From: Daphnia carinata
Taxonomy: Eukaryota > Arthropoda > Branchiopoda > Diplostraca > Daphniidae
Reading direction: 5' to 3'
Assembly (NCBI RefSeq): GCF_022539665.2
Contig: NC_081335.1
Location: 6,882,001-6,946,000, forward strand
Length of the DNA stretch: 64,000 nucleotides
The notes under the pieces were generated by a model, which saw nothing but the letters and a program-made list of their open reading frames with translations, had not been told where the DNA came from and made no database searches. The position numbers and the translations under genes are program-made. Positions 34,390 through 45,174 of the stretch are shown here, piece after piece. The number at the start of each line of letters is the position of its first letter. Position 1 is the first letter of the stretch.

Positions 34390-37100
34390 AGAAGCTGATA
34401 GCAATCCTGCAGGAACATCGACATTGTTTCGCCAAAACTTCACTGGAGCTGGGGCGCTACAAGGCCGTGCAACACGCCATTCCCGTGGAGACACAGGTTC
34501 CGCTTCACCAACCGCCCTATAAGAGTGCCTGGAAAGAGCGGGAAATAATTCAACGGCAAGTAGATGAGATGTTGGCTTAGGGAATTATAGAGCCTTCCGA
34601 CAGCCCCTGGTCTTCACCCGTAGTTCTTGTCAAGAAGAAATGCGGAGGCTGGCGCTTCTGCGTTGACTACCGTAGGTTGAACCACGTCACTGTGAAAGAC
34701 GTGTACCCTCTACCTCGGATTCATGACGCTTTGAGCCGTCTGACCGGTTCCCAGTTCTTTTCCAGCATGGATCTCCAGTCCGGTTATCACCAGATCGAGC
34801 TTAAGCCAGAGGATCGCCCGAAGAGTGCATTCGTCACCGCAGATGGGCTGTGGCAGATTAAGGTCATGCCTTTCGGCCTAACTTCTGCACCCGCCACGTT
34901 CCAGAGGGCCATGGACTTTACCTTGGCTCAGCTCAAATGGCAATCCTGCTTGGTGTATCTCGATGATGTGGTATACGCCCAAACCTTTGAAGAGCATGGC
35001 AAGAGACTTAGCCAGGTGTTGGAGCATCTTGGGGCGGCTGGTCTCAAGATTAAACTGAGTAAATGTCGATTTGGAGAATACCATTAAAGGTACTGGGTCA
35101 TGTGGTGAGCGCAACTGGTATCGCACCCGACCCCGACAAAATATTGGCGGTACAGCAATTTCCAACTCCGGACGAGACCCAGACGGTATCCCAAAAAATT
35201 AAAGCAGTACAATCTTTTCTAGGACTCTGCTCTTATTATAGGCGACATGTCCCACAGTTTGCTAAACTAGCGTACGCGCTCAGTGAGCTCACCAAAAGTA
35301 CCAACGTTTTCACCTGGGGACCAGAGCAGTGTGAAAGTTTTGAGGCTCTCAAGAAAGCCCTGCAAGAGGCAGCCACGTTAGCTCAGCCAAATTTCGATTT
35401 ACCGATGGAACTACATCCGGACGCATGTGGTTATGGCATCGGGTGCGCTCTCATCCAACGAGAGGACGGTATCGAAAGGCCGCTGGGTTATGCTAGCCGC
35501 CTACTCAGCCGCAGCGAGCAGAATTATTCAATAACTGAGAAGGAATGCCTTGCTCTGGTATGGGCACTGAAGAAGTTCCGTACCCTTATTTGGGGCACGA
35601 AAGTTCGTATGTTAACCGACCATCAAGCCCTTTGCTGGCTGATGAGCAAGCGCGACCTGGCCGGTCGACTTGCACGTTGGAGCTTGTCCCGCCAAGAATT
35701 CGATTTAGAGGTTGTTTATCGGAGCGGGCGATTCCACCAAGATGCAGACTGCCTGTCAAGATTCCCGGTCGATAGACCCCATCAGGAAGAAGAGGACGAC
35801 CGATGCCTGATGCTGGCAAAGCTCGACGTTGATCCCGTACCGGGTCTGGATTGGTGGCAAGAACAAGAGTCTTTCCATTCGTTAGCTAAACACATCGAAG
35901 CGTTGGAAAAGGAGCTGAAGGCACCCAAGGCCTATTGACTGAACAATCGCGTACTGTACCGTCGAGTATGGCTAGACGGGAGACCACAGCTTCGCTTGTG
36001 TGTCCCCCCCTCGATGACACGCCAAATTCTAACCGAATACCATGATAGCACGGTGTCGGGTCACTTGGGAGTCAACCGCACGCTTGCCAGGATCAAACGA
36101 CGTTTCTATTGGCCGAAGATGGCAGAACATGTGTGGGCCTACGTACGATCGTGCCGAAGCTGCCAATCCCGGAAAGGGATAGGTGATAAGCCTGCTGGAT
36201 TTGTCCAGTCCATGAGGTCGACTCGACCTTTCCAACGGGTCGGTATCGACCTACTAGGGCCCCTTCCATTATCCAAGGCGGGCAATCGACAAATCATCGT
36301 GGCGATGGATTACTTCACAAAGTGGGTGGAGACTCGGGCAATGCCTACCGGTACCGCCCCTGATGTAGCGGGCTTCTTCGTAGACCAAATCTTTTTGCGA
36401 CACGGGTCCCCAGAAACCATTGTCACGGACCGTGGCCGATGCTTCATTGCCGAATTGTTTCAAGAGGTCACTCGTCTGCTAAGCAGGAACCACAAGACGA
36501 CATCCGCGTTTCAAGCGAGCGCCAACGGACAGGTGGAGAGGAAGAATCATGTCCTAGCGGACATGCTGTCCATGTATGTCAGCAGCGACCACCATGATTG
36601 GGACGAAGTCTTGCCGTATGTTTGCTTCGCCTACAACACCAGCAGACAGGAGTCGACGGGTTTCAGCCCGTTCTTCCTCATGTACGGGAGGGAGCCGCCG
36701 CTTCCCGACGGACCTCAACCTAGGGATTGGTGGCATTATTATTAAGGGGAGTGACGCTGACTCCCCAGTTGAATATGTGACGCAGCTCCGCGAGCGCTTA
36801 GTGCACGCACACGCCACCGTGCAAATGCGGCTCGACGAAGTGCATCGGAAACAGAAGGCGGCATTCGATGTCAAACGCCGCGATGCTAGTTTCCAACCGG
36901 ATACCCTCGTCTTAGTCTATAAGCCGATACGCAAGATTGGCCACGCCGAAAAGCTTTTCCACCGCTGGTTGGGACTCTACCGCGTTGTGAGGCAGATCAC
37001 CCCGGTGAACTACGAGGTCCGGCTACCCAACAGGCGGAAGACAGACATAGTCCATGTCATCCGGATGCAACCGTTCCACCAACAAAATGATAGTTGGGAA
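34390..37100 (+). pseudogene. pol: Gypsy-2 pol: RT, RNase H, integrase
   Basis: RT shows WRFCVDYRRLN, DLQSGYHQIELKPEDRPKSA, MPFGLTSAPATFQRAMD and the catalytic LVYLDDVV. RNase H follows with LHPDACGYGIG, EKECLALVWALKKF and LTDHQALCWL. Integrase has HLGVNRT...CRSCQSRKG, IDLLGPLPL, VTDRGRCF and NGQVERKNH, then KLFHRWLGLYRVV (GPY/F-like). Breaks include a TAG near 34577, a frame change near 35080, a TGA near 35936 and a frame change near 36710. Confidence 0.85.
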
Positions 37101-39027
37101 GAACAAGAGGAACCCATCTCCGAAATACCAGATACCACAGTGATATCTCCGCGGGGCGGCCTGGATGGGTCGCAAGTGCCGAGCCCACCGAGAATCGTTA
37201 CCCGGCCCGTGCCAGAGGAACCGGAACCGACAGACATGGCGGGAGCCGAGAGCCCACTACCTCCCGAAGCCGATGAGGGCCGGAGAAATCAACGCCCACT
37301 ACGCAATAGGCGGCCTCCGTTGCGTTACGGGCTGGCCCTGTTGGCCCAATTGTTCCTCCTGTTAACAGTGACCGGTGAACCACCCGCTTCCGATCTAGTA
37401 ATCCGAGGTAGCGTTGCATTCCTCGAGAAGGGGCAAGTGGCCTTCAGCGAGCCCACATGGACCATTGTGACCGAGTTGGCGACTAGACCCGCTATAACTA
37501 TGCTGGACCGTCTCGACTTCTGGCTGCGCGACTTAAAGCCTTACGTCGGGGACAACAAATTCCAAGTCATGACCCAAGAATACAGCAAGGCCCGGAAGCA
37601 GCGAGCCGCGGACCGCCTACTGAAGACGAAGGAATGGCTCACCCCTGTGGTGGTAACCCCGACGCGCGCCTACCGTCGGGTGCGAGGGGTGATTGATGGA
37701 GGGGGCGACCTATTAAAATGGATGTTCGGCACCGCCACCGAGAAGGACCACTACAGTCACACGCGGAAATGTTACGTGGCTTGCTGACCGACGACAATAA
37801 TCTGTCAACTTCTCTCCGACATTTACAGGCCCAAGTTCTGCGCACGCAGGAAGCGGATGAGGAGAGGTGGGTGACATGGCTCGCGGTCGATCGAGCCTTT
37901 GAAACAGTGGAACAAGGCCTAACATGGTTGGAGGACTTCGCCACCGATGTAGAGGCAGGATTGACACCTCCCCGCAAGACTGTTCCCACCGAAGCAAGTC
38001 AGTACAGTTTTGGAGTCAATTCATCGACAACTGCCTCCCGGTTGGGACCTCATGACCGGTTCCGGTCTTGGGGATACCTGGACCTTGTACCGGGACGCTA
38101 AAGTGAGGTTAAGAGTAGCAGAGGGTGTCATCCGGAACCTCATAGACCTCCCCCTAGTGGATCGGAACCACCTATTCCACCTGTATCGGATCGTCAATTT
38201 ACCTGAAGCGATAGAAAACGGCAGAGCCGGCAGACAATTAGAGCTACCAGAGACTATCGCCCTAGCCCCCGACCTGCAGGTCTTTGTGGAATTGACCCCA
38301 GGAGAGACCTCTCATTGCGGGGGCGAAGTTCCTATATGCCGCTTTTACACTGGGTTGTTACGGAAGACTACAAGACCCTCTTGCGCTTTCGCACTTTGGA
38401 GAGATGACACGCGGGAGGTGGAGCGCTGGTGCCATCGGCAGCTAACAACTTGGGAGGGCTCCCGCACAGCGTACCTCGGACGACGACGTTGGATGCTTTC
38501 GGCTACTAAAAGCCAAGAAATTGTCGTGTAGTGCCCAACCGGGTTTTCGGGACCCCCTCGACAAACGCTGAAGCTGAGCCCCGTAGACGTCTTCCAGCTG
38601 CCGCCAGCCTGTACCGCACACTCGGACGAGTGGATCTTCCCGGCGAGTGCGGAGGGAGGAGCCACACTCGAAGCAACGCCTGTAGACACCCCCGACCTAA
38701 GGGGGCATTTTGGCGTGTACTTTTAGTTCAACTTTTTCAGTGAACTTGCGTTTTTGCGTCAACTGTCCGGTAGATGGTTGAACCGGTTGACCGTTTTGGC
38801 GCCAACTGCAAGGGTAAGTTGAACTGAAAAAGTTGAACTTCTTCAACGGTGGTCCAAACCACCGTTGAGCTCTAGGTCAACCGTGGTAGAGCTAATTTTT
38901 TTACGCATTTCGTTTTCTGTAGAAAATAAGTATTGCAACATTATTTATTGCAGACGTTGTTTGTATTTTTAAACTTGATTTTCGTTTACTTTTTTTTTAG
39001 TTGTTTGAATTTACAGTTTAAATCAAA

Positions 39028-40148
39028 ATGGAAAGTCCTTTTTACGTAAGTGAAACAGAAGAAGTTATTCCAAAGAAAGAGTGTTGGAATGGGAAAAAAA
39101 CTGCCACACAAGTAGCAATTGATGTTGAGGCTACCGAAAGTTTTTTGGGTAAGTTATAATATTGTACTTAGTTTATTTAAAATTTATAATTTAAAACATC
39201 AACCCATTTACATTTAGGTTTATTAAAAGATAAATGGGTCATGTTAAGCGATTCCAAGACAGGCAAACGGCAAGTTTGGCACTGCATAGCCACTGAACTA
39301 GAAGAAGCTGGATTTTCTATTCGTGGAAGTGATAAAATTCAAACGTGCAAGACTAAATGGGAGAACCTACGCAAAGAATATAGAGGCTACATTTCTAAAT
39401 TCCAGCAAACTGGAAGTGCTGTTGCCGACACCCAAAAAAAAAACCAAGTTCTTCGATTCAATAGAAAAAGTCCTAGGTAAGTGAATGGCTGAATGTATTT
39501 AATGTTAAGCGTATACTTATTTTTATGTACCTATTTTTTTTTTTGTTATTATTAGGCTCCAGCAATCATTCCTACAGACCTCCGTATGTGAGTGATTCAT
39601 TTAATGATAACCAAAACCCACACAAGTTTCAACAACTTATAGAAGGTAGTTATATTTATATGATAAGTGTATTTGTTATAACCATTATTCTTTTTACAGA
39701 TGACAAAGTAAAACCACATGAAAATGACACGGCTAATACGTCAGCGTGTGCATCTGGGTATATATCCGATGATGAAATATTCATGGATAGCCTGGATGAA
39801 GCATCAGCTACCGGAACACCTAAAACAAAAAAGAAAAGGCCAAGCAAAGCTTCCAAAACTGACAAGGTTTTGGAAGTCTTCCGTGATATGCGGCAAGAAA
39901 GACACTGCCGCCATTTGGAAGAAAAAGAAGAAAAGCAGAAAAGGCATAATGAGCGAATGGAAAAGACACAACAGCTCATCGATGTCCTTAAAAGTCTTGT
40001 TCCTCCTGCAAGAAAAAAGAAAAAGAAGAAGAAGAATGGAAACAAAAAGTCTTTGAACAATGAAAACCTGAATTCGAAGCGAAAACGGTCGCGTTCCAGT
40101 TCAACATCAGCTTCTTCATCTGATGAATTTAGTTCGTCATCGTCATAA
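39028..40148 (+). CDS. Harbinger Myb/SANT-like DNA-binding protein
   Basis: Four exons fit GT-AG sites: 39028-39148, 39218-39476, 39556-39645 and 39700-40148. Exon 2 holds the trihelix Myb/SANT-like domain (LLKDKWVMLSD, VWHCIATELEEAGF, CKTKWENLRKEYRGY). Exon 4 has an acidic stretch, a charged helix (RDMRQERHCRHLEEKEEKQ), a Lys run and a Ser-rich tail. In this family such proteins bind the transposon ends and help import the transposase into the nucleus. A run of ten A at about 39434 puts the last 14 codons of exon 2 out of frame; nine A would give ...TKFFDSIEKVLG and keep the splice phase. This is a frameshift mutation or a sequencing slip. Confidence 0.75.
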
Positions 40149-40792
40149 ATGGTTAATTCGTTTTATTATTTATTTTTTTATAATATTAATGACCTTTTTT
40201 TCTTATAGCAATAAGAACATTTGGTTGGGAAACCGGAATTCAACCCAGAATCAACTGCCATGTTAAGTTAAAAGGTAGGTTAAATATTATACTTAATTAG
40301 ATTAACTTACTTAATTTTCTTTTTTTCGTTTTGTATTTCTTTTTTAGGAAGAAAGAAGTTCATTACGTTGTTTGAGTTTGAGGTTCAGTGTGTTATCTTA
40401 AAATGTTACAACTAAAATGTAAAGTGCGAGCGAAGTTCTTGTGTTACGGATAAAGAAGAAGAAAGAAGAAGATGGTTGACTGTGTTACATTTGATTTTAA
40501 GGGCAAGTATTTCCTACTTATGCCGGTGCAAACGACACCAATCTGACGGCGTGTCTCAAGTGTTTTTATGTTTGTATTTCTTTTGAGTTGTCGATTTTTT
40601 TTTTTTTTTTTTGGTGGTTAGATACGAGGCCGACCGTCGAAGGAGAGTCGAAGCGTTGAAGCTGAACGACACACACACAAACACACGGAGAAATATAAAG
40701 GGAAACGTAAACAAATGAATACCAAACAAAAAAAAAGAAAAACTCGTTGGATGCGTGGAACGAAGCCTCTTATTTCTAGAAAGAAAGAGAAG

Positions 40793-41365
40793 ATGAGCTA
40801 TATAGACTCTTTGCAACTATCGGGCCCATTTACGAGCTTCGTTTAATGAAGGATTTAGCGGTTCAAACCGTGCATTCACGTTTATCCAGTACGCTCACCG
40901 ACTTGATGCTAATCGAGCAATCGAAATTACGAACTGCGTCCAAGACACCATATTGGCGTGGTGAACTCTATTGATAATGGTCGGCTTTCTGTCGGTGGTA
41001 TACCTAAGAACAAATCTCGCGAAGAACTGCAATGTGAAATGGAAAGACTGAACGTACTTGTCGCTGACCACAACGGAACAAGTATTGTGAGACATTTTCA
41101 ATCAGGCACCGGATGATAATGTGCAAAAACTTAAAATGATGCGGGATTTCGCATTCATTCATTTCAATCCCGAGAAAAAGCCGAGAAAGCAAGGCACACT
41201 ATGAATCGTGAGTTGTTTTGTTTTTTAAACGCTGTTTTGTTTCATCTGCAATGTGACATCCAATCTTTCCAACAACGCAGATGCAGAAATCAATGGGGCG
41301 ACGATTGAGATAACAAAGATTGAAATAGATAAATCAATAGAACAAGTGGTGGTATAATGGAAAAA
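40793..41365 (+). pseudogene. Captured RRM-protein fragment (A1CF/RBM46/hnRNP-Q-like)
   Basis: Plus-strand pieces match the RRM1-RRM3 region of the A1CF/RBM46/RBM47/SYNCRIP family. They are DELYRLFATIGPIYELRLMKD, then after a 1-nt loss NRAFTFIQYAHRLDANRAIE, then NSIDNGRLSVGGIPKNKS and EELQCEMERLN (start of RRM2), then DNVQKLKMMRDFAFIHF (RRM3), and after a GTGAGT...CGCAG intron INGATIEITKIE. Most of RRM2 is missing. The intron (about 41204-41280) argues for DNA-level capture. It lies between the 3' ends of the two Harbinger genes and is not part of any Harbinger protein known to me. Confidence 0.75.
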
Positions 41366-41454
41366 GAAAGAAAGAGAAGCAACCTAACCAGATGGAAAGG
41401 CGAGATTGTCAAGACAAGTAGCCGGACTATCTACAAAGGGCATAAGATGCCGTG

Positions 41455-41665
41455 TCTCTCTCTCTCTCTTTCTGTGTATGTGTGTAAGTGGATGACAAAA
41501 ACATAGAGAAAAGAAGTAATTTGAAAGAAAAAGAAGAAGAAAAAAATAACAAGGTGACCAAAAAAAGAAGCTATAGAGGTTTTATTTTTATTTAAGAGGT
41601 TCCTTTTGTCCAGACGTGCATAACCAATCAATATCAGAGTGTGTGTGTGTTTGTGTGTATAAAAA
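41455..41665. repeat. TC and TG microsatellite runs
   Basis: A (TC)n run at about 41456-41470 passes into tgtgtatgtgtg, and a second (TG)n run lies at about 41638-41660. Both are in the intergenic part of Harbinger. Confidence 0.7.
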
Positions 41666-41756
41666 TACGAATAATACATAATAGTCATCAACAACTGAGT
41701 GACAAACAATGAATAGTTTTCAGTTTTTTTATTAGCAATCAACCTTTATTATTTAA

Positions 41757-42959
41757 TTATAGGGAATCGCAGATTTGCTGGCGTTTTATTTCAGCGATGC
41801 GATCAACAATACCACGGGAGTAACAATTATTAACATTACAATGCAGGTCGTCCTCGTCTAGCTTTCCCCCGTAGAAAAGATCTCCTTGTTGAATACAAAT
41901 ATTATGCAAAATACAACAAGTAACAACGATATCAACACCTTTTTCAATATTAGTGTTAATATCCAAACATCGCTTAAATCTATTTTTTATATCCCCAAAC
42001 GCAAGTTCAATAACCATTCTGGTAGAAGAAAGTTTCTTATTGAAAATCTTTTTGGCCATAGGTAGCCGACCATTAATTTGTTTATATGGAGTTATTAACC
42101 ATTTTTTTAAGGGAAACGCGGAATCCGCAATGATGTGGTGGGAGTTTTGATTAAAAAAGCGGTGACATTCGTTATCTAGTTGATGGAATAAGGAACTATT
42201 TTGGAATACAGTGGAATCATGGACACTTCCCGGGAACCCACAAAAGACATATGAAAATGATCGGTCAGGTAAAGCAGCAGCCATAAGATTGAAACTACAA
42301 AATTTTTTGTAGTTTCGATATGGTACCTGATTTGGGGATTTTGGATGGAAGGGAATGTGGCAACCATCAAGAGCAGATACCGCACCAGGAAAATTAGCCT
42401 TTGTGCGAAACGCACTCGAGACTGCAGGTATTTCCTGTATGCTTGGCCACTTTATAAAATCACGCTGCCTTTGGAAGAGAAATTTACAAAATTGGGCAAC
42501 CACGTTACAAATTGAAGAGTCCGTTCTATTGAACTTATCAGCCAACAGTCTAAGGGAACCTTGATTTCCTAAGTACTGAAGGTTTATATACAATATTTCA
42601 TCGAAAGACATTGGTTCACATCCTCCATGAAATATTATTTCAGAACGGAAGTTGCTTTCTTGTAAATAAGCCAATATGTACTGGAATGTTGTTCTCGTTA
42701 CCCTAAAGTGTTTGAAGAAATCCGCATCTGAGTATACAGCTACAACATTTAGGTAGCCCACTTGACGAGGATGACACTCCATTGCAGTGGATCCCATTAA
42801 AGTCAATAATTCATTATCCTCTGAGTCAGATTCACTTTCCTCACTGGATGATTGGATTTCATTGAAAATATATTGCGACAGAAGAAGACATAATGTTCTT
42901 TTATCTGCCATATTACCTAAATTTATATAAACTTTATTATACATAGTCACTTCAATCAA
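41757..42959 (-). CDS. PIF/Harbinger DDE transposase (HARBI1-like)
   Basis: This is a 400-codon open frame without breaks. A more likely start is Met17 (MADKRTLC, at 42911). The N-terminal part has the helix-rich HARBI1-type region (FFKHFRVTRTTFQYIL, LRLLADKFNRTDSSIC). The catalytic core shows D in SALDGCHIPFHP, D in IIADSAFPLKKW and E in VIELAFGDIKNRFK, ending with CCILHNICI. Length fits HARBI1-type nucleases (350-450 aa). It would cut at the element's ends and insert at TAA/TWA sites. With intact ends and this frame open, the element could have been recently active, except for the frameshift in the Myb-like partner. Confidence 0.9.
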   Translation of the reverse strand: MIEVTMYNKVYINLGNMADKRTLCLLLSQYIFNEIQSSSEESESDSEDNELLTLMGSTAMECHPRQVGYLNVVAVYSDADFFKHFRVTRTTFQYILAYLQESNFRSEIIFHGGCEPMSFDEILYINLQYLGNQGSLRLLADKFNRTDSSICNVVAQFCKFLFQRQRDFIKWPSIQEIPAVSSAFRTKANFPGAVSALDGCHIPFHPKSPNQVPYRNYKKFCSFNLMAAALPDRSFSYVFCGFPGSVHDSTVFQNSSLFHQLDNECHRFFNQNSHHIIADSAFPLKKWLITPYKQINGRLPMAKKIFNKKLSSTRMVIELAFGDIKNRFKRCLDINTNIEKGVDIVVTCCILHNICIQQGDLFYGGKLDEDDLHCNVNNCYSRGIVDRIAEIKRQQICDSL

Positions 42960-43831
42960 TAATAAAATACTTACAAATATTTAGGATGAAGTTTTTATAT
43001 AATAAAATGGTTGTATTAGTTCTAAGTTTGACAATTATAAAATCGTACAATTTTACACAGAATGTAAACAAAAACAAAGCAGACGAGAATGTAGCAGGCA
43101 GCCACCTGGCGGATGTCAATTGACATTAACTGTCATTTTACCGTAAACTAGTATTTCAGCTGGGCAGTTCAACCTCAGGCCATTTTAACGTCAACCACTC
43201 ACAATAGTTGAACCAAAAAGGTTGAACTAACGGTTGACGCCAAAATGCGCCCTAAACTCGCCGACAGCTCGACCACGGAAGACGGAGATCACGGTAGCGC
43301 CCGCCCCACCGACACGGAACCCTACCGAGCTGTTCGTAGACCCCAAGACGCGTGAAGAGGCCCAGCGAAACTTGAAGGATGTCCAGGATTTGCTGCGGGA
43401 AATGGACAAAACTCCGGCATCAGGATTCTCCGATTACGACTGGATTGCGTCCCTTATCATCACGATCATTCCGACGCTGGCGGTGGTCGGGTTGCTACAC
43501 CTTCGGGTTCGACAACTGGAGGCCCGTCTTGCCCAGCACGAGTCTTTGGAGGATGCCGAACGTGACGAGTCGCCGGCAGTAGAAGGAGCAGTTGGTGGAG
43601 CTCCCTCATGAGCGTATCGTACTTAACGCTCTTTACGTTTTTTCTTTTTTTTTTGCTATTTTCTTTGTTGGTGGTTGTTTTGGTTTTATTTTGTTTGGTT
43701 TTGTTTTTGCCATGGATGTTTCTATCCCGTTACCGTTTACTTGTTATCTGTAGCTGTTAGCCTATCTGTTCTTGGTCGCGTTGGCCACTCACGGTCCTAC
43801 TCGGGACAAGTAGGGCTTGAAGAGGGGGATC

Positions 43832-44077
43832 TGTCGCGACCATCGAACCGGACGCGCTCCAATTCCAGTCGACTGCGCCACATCCGCCGGGATTTGTCGC
43901 CGTTACATGAGATCAGTGTGACCGGACGGTCACCGGATCCCATCCGGCTGGACTCGGCCCATCGACTGTGTTGTGGGCGACTGGCGGACTCAACTCTAGT
44001 TAGTCTTTTGGACACTGTTGTAGCGTGTAGACCTTAAATACACTCCTTTACTCTGAGCATTAGTCGAGGACGCGACA
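43832..44077 (+). repeat. Gypsy-2 3' LTR
   Basis: It starts TGTCGCGAC after the purine tract and ends ...GGACGCGACA (about 246 bp). It is GC-rich, unlike its surroundings. No second copy exists in the window because the 5' side is truncated. Confidence 0.65.
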
Positions 44078-44079
44078 AT

Positions 44080-44889
44080 AGTTTTGTAGCCAATTATCTT
44101 AGCTACATAAAAATAATTTTTTTGGTGTGGTTCGGCTCAGTTGAACATCTGTTATGGGTAAAAAACTGGAGGTACCCCAAGATGTTTCATTTGCCAATCC
44201 TTCTAGGAAATTGAAACAGGGCGTCTGGGCAATTTTAATGTGGGTTTTCCCATAAGGAAGCTCCCATTTTTATGAAGAAACCAAAATGACGATATCTCAG
44301 CATCTGGGATACGTATTTTGATGAAATTTTTACAGTAATACAAACAATTTTAATCTTTATTTTTTTAGATATTTTATAACTTTATGTAGTAACTAAAGAT
44401 TATTTAATGAATTTCGGTAGTTTCGGCTAATACGCTACATAGGGCTATAACACCGTTGCCAGACTACAGTAAGGGGGACTCGCATACAGAAATCGCATTG
44501 GAAAAGGTGTTCCAATTGCCCCTAGCATGGGTCTTTACGGAGTTTTAATGTTTATAGGATATAAAAACGAGCTAGGAAATAAATCATGTAATCAGTTTAT
44601 AGATAAATGAATTAGAAATGATTTAAGACCTTTTTTATAATTTCGTCTATCGTTTAAGGGGTTAAAATGAAAAAGTTGTCTACGCCAAAACTAGAAATGT
44701 GCCGTAAAAAAACATTTTTTTGGGATAACTCGAAAACTTTTGGAGTCTAAAGCTTCAAATTTTTTCTAAAAATTAACAATACTAATTCCTATTATCTCAA
44801 ATTTTTTGAACAAAATACCTATCATACTTCGAGTGGTATAATTTTTGTTTCAATTGCCTAGCGTTCCAATTGTGGCCTACCTCTTCTAC
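44080..44889 (+). mobile_element. pogo-like MITE, copy beside Gypsy-2
   Basis: It begins at 'ttgtagcca' and ends 'gcgttccaattgtggcctacctc' at about 44885. It contains the 'ccgttgccagactacagtaaggg' and 'cttttggagtctaaagc' blocks shared with 45230-45690, 50200-50660 and 57400-58547. Its first 250 bp repeat the segment at 33905-34160 on the other side of Gypsy-2. Confidence 0.6.
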
Positions 44890-45163
44890 TAAACCCATAG
44901 TACCTTTTTTGAGCGTTTACGGCATACTTTTCAAGTGATTCTTCTTGTTCAGCAGTGAAAACTTTACTAGCTGGATGGTAGCCTATTCTAGGTGGTTCGC
45001 TATTTCTTTTTCTCACAACGAACCTATATAACGTCGGCACCGATACACCAAAAGTTGTTGCAGCTTCCCTATATGTCCAGTTATGATCAATTATCGAATT
45101 TACGGCTTCTTCCATGACAGAGATAGGTGTTCGTCCCCTATCTGACACTCTATTTTTGGACAT
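44858..45163 (-). pseudogene. pogo-type transposase N-terminal fragment (psq HTH)
   Basis: MSKNRVSDRGRTP leads into a pipsqueak-type helix-turn-helix (NWTYREAATTFGVSVPTLYR) and the start of the next domain (FTAEQEESLEKYAVN, RYYGFS). This is the N-terminus of pogo/jerky-like transposases of the Tc1/mariner superfamily. The CENP-B-like second HTH and the DDE core are missing because the frame runs into the end of the neighbouring MITE. The fragment starts about 530 bp from a terminus at 45690 that the MITEs share, so it marks the likely autonomous parent. Confidence 0.65.
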
Positions 45164-45174
45164 TGTTTTTCGTC

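Larger units (their letters stand above)
38701..43252. mobile_element. Complete PIF/Harbinger transposon (4552 bp), TAA target duplication
   Basis: It starts GGGGGCATTTTGGCG and ends TGACGCCAAAATGCGCCC, flanked by TAA at 38698-38700 and 43253-43255, the preferred PIF/Harbinger target. Subterminal repeats of 'ttgaac' and 'gttgacg' words are rich at both ends. It carries the two standard genes, a Myb/SANT-like protein (plus) and a DDE transposase (minus), plus a piece of an unrelated host gene between their 3' ends. Confidence 0.9.
37101..43611 (+). pseudogene. Env-like ORF of Gypsy-2, split by Harbinger
   Basis: After the pol tail a hydrophobic stretch (LALLAQLFLLLTV) resembles a signal or anchor. 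Further on RRVRG, a possible furin-type site, precedes a Gly-rich GGGDLLKWMFGT segment, a layout seen in errantivirus-type envelope genes (family knowledge). Later parts are in shifted frames to 38531 and beyond. The 3' part resumes after Harbinger (43256-43611) with a membrane-spanning LIITIIPTLAVVGLLHL. At least two frame changes and the 4.55-kb insertion make it non-functional. I describe it as env-like from layout only. Confidence 0.6.
34166..44077 (+). mobile_element. Gypsy-type LTR retrotransposon 2 with env-like ORF, 5'-truncated
   Basis: RT, RNase H, integrase, a GPY/F-like end, an env-like ORF, a purine-rich tract (agaggggga, about 43822) and a 3' LTR follow in order. The 5' LTR, gag and protease are missing. 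It is GC-richer than its surroundings. The Harbinger element 38701-43252 is inserted in the env-like ORF. Several stops and frame changes show that the copy is dead. Confidence 0.85.

Noticed and set aside
34878-35165. Minus-strand ORF opposite the Gypsy-2 reverse transcriptase
   Set aside because: Shadow of the real pol frame; the same applies to minus-strand ORFs between 35586 and 38689.
41431-41742. 103-codon minus-strand ORF
   Set aside because: It runs through TC and TG microsatellites and T-rich sequence; composition explains it.
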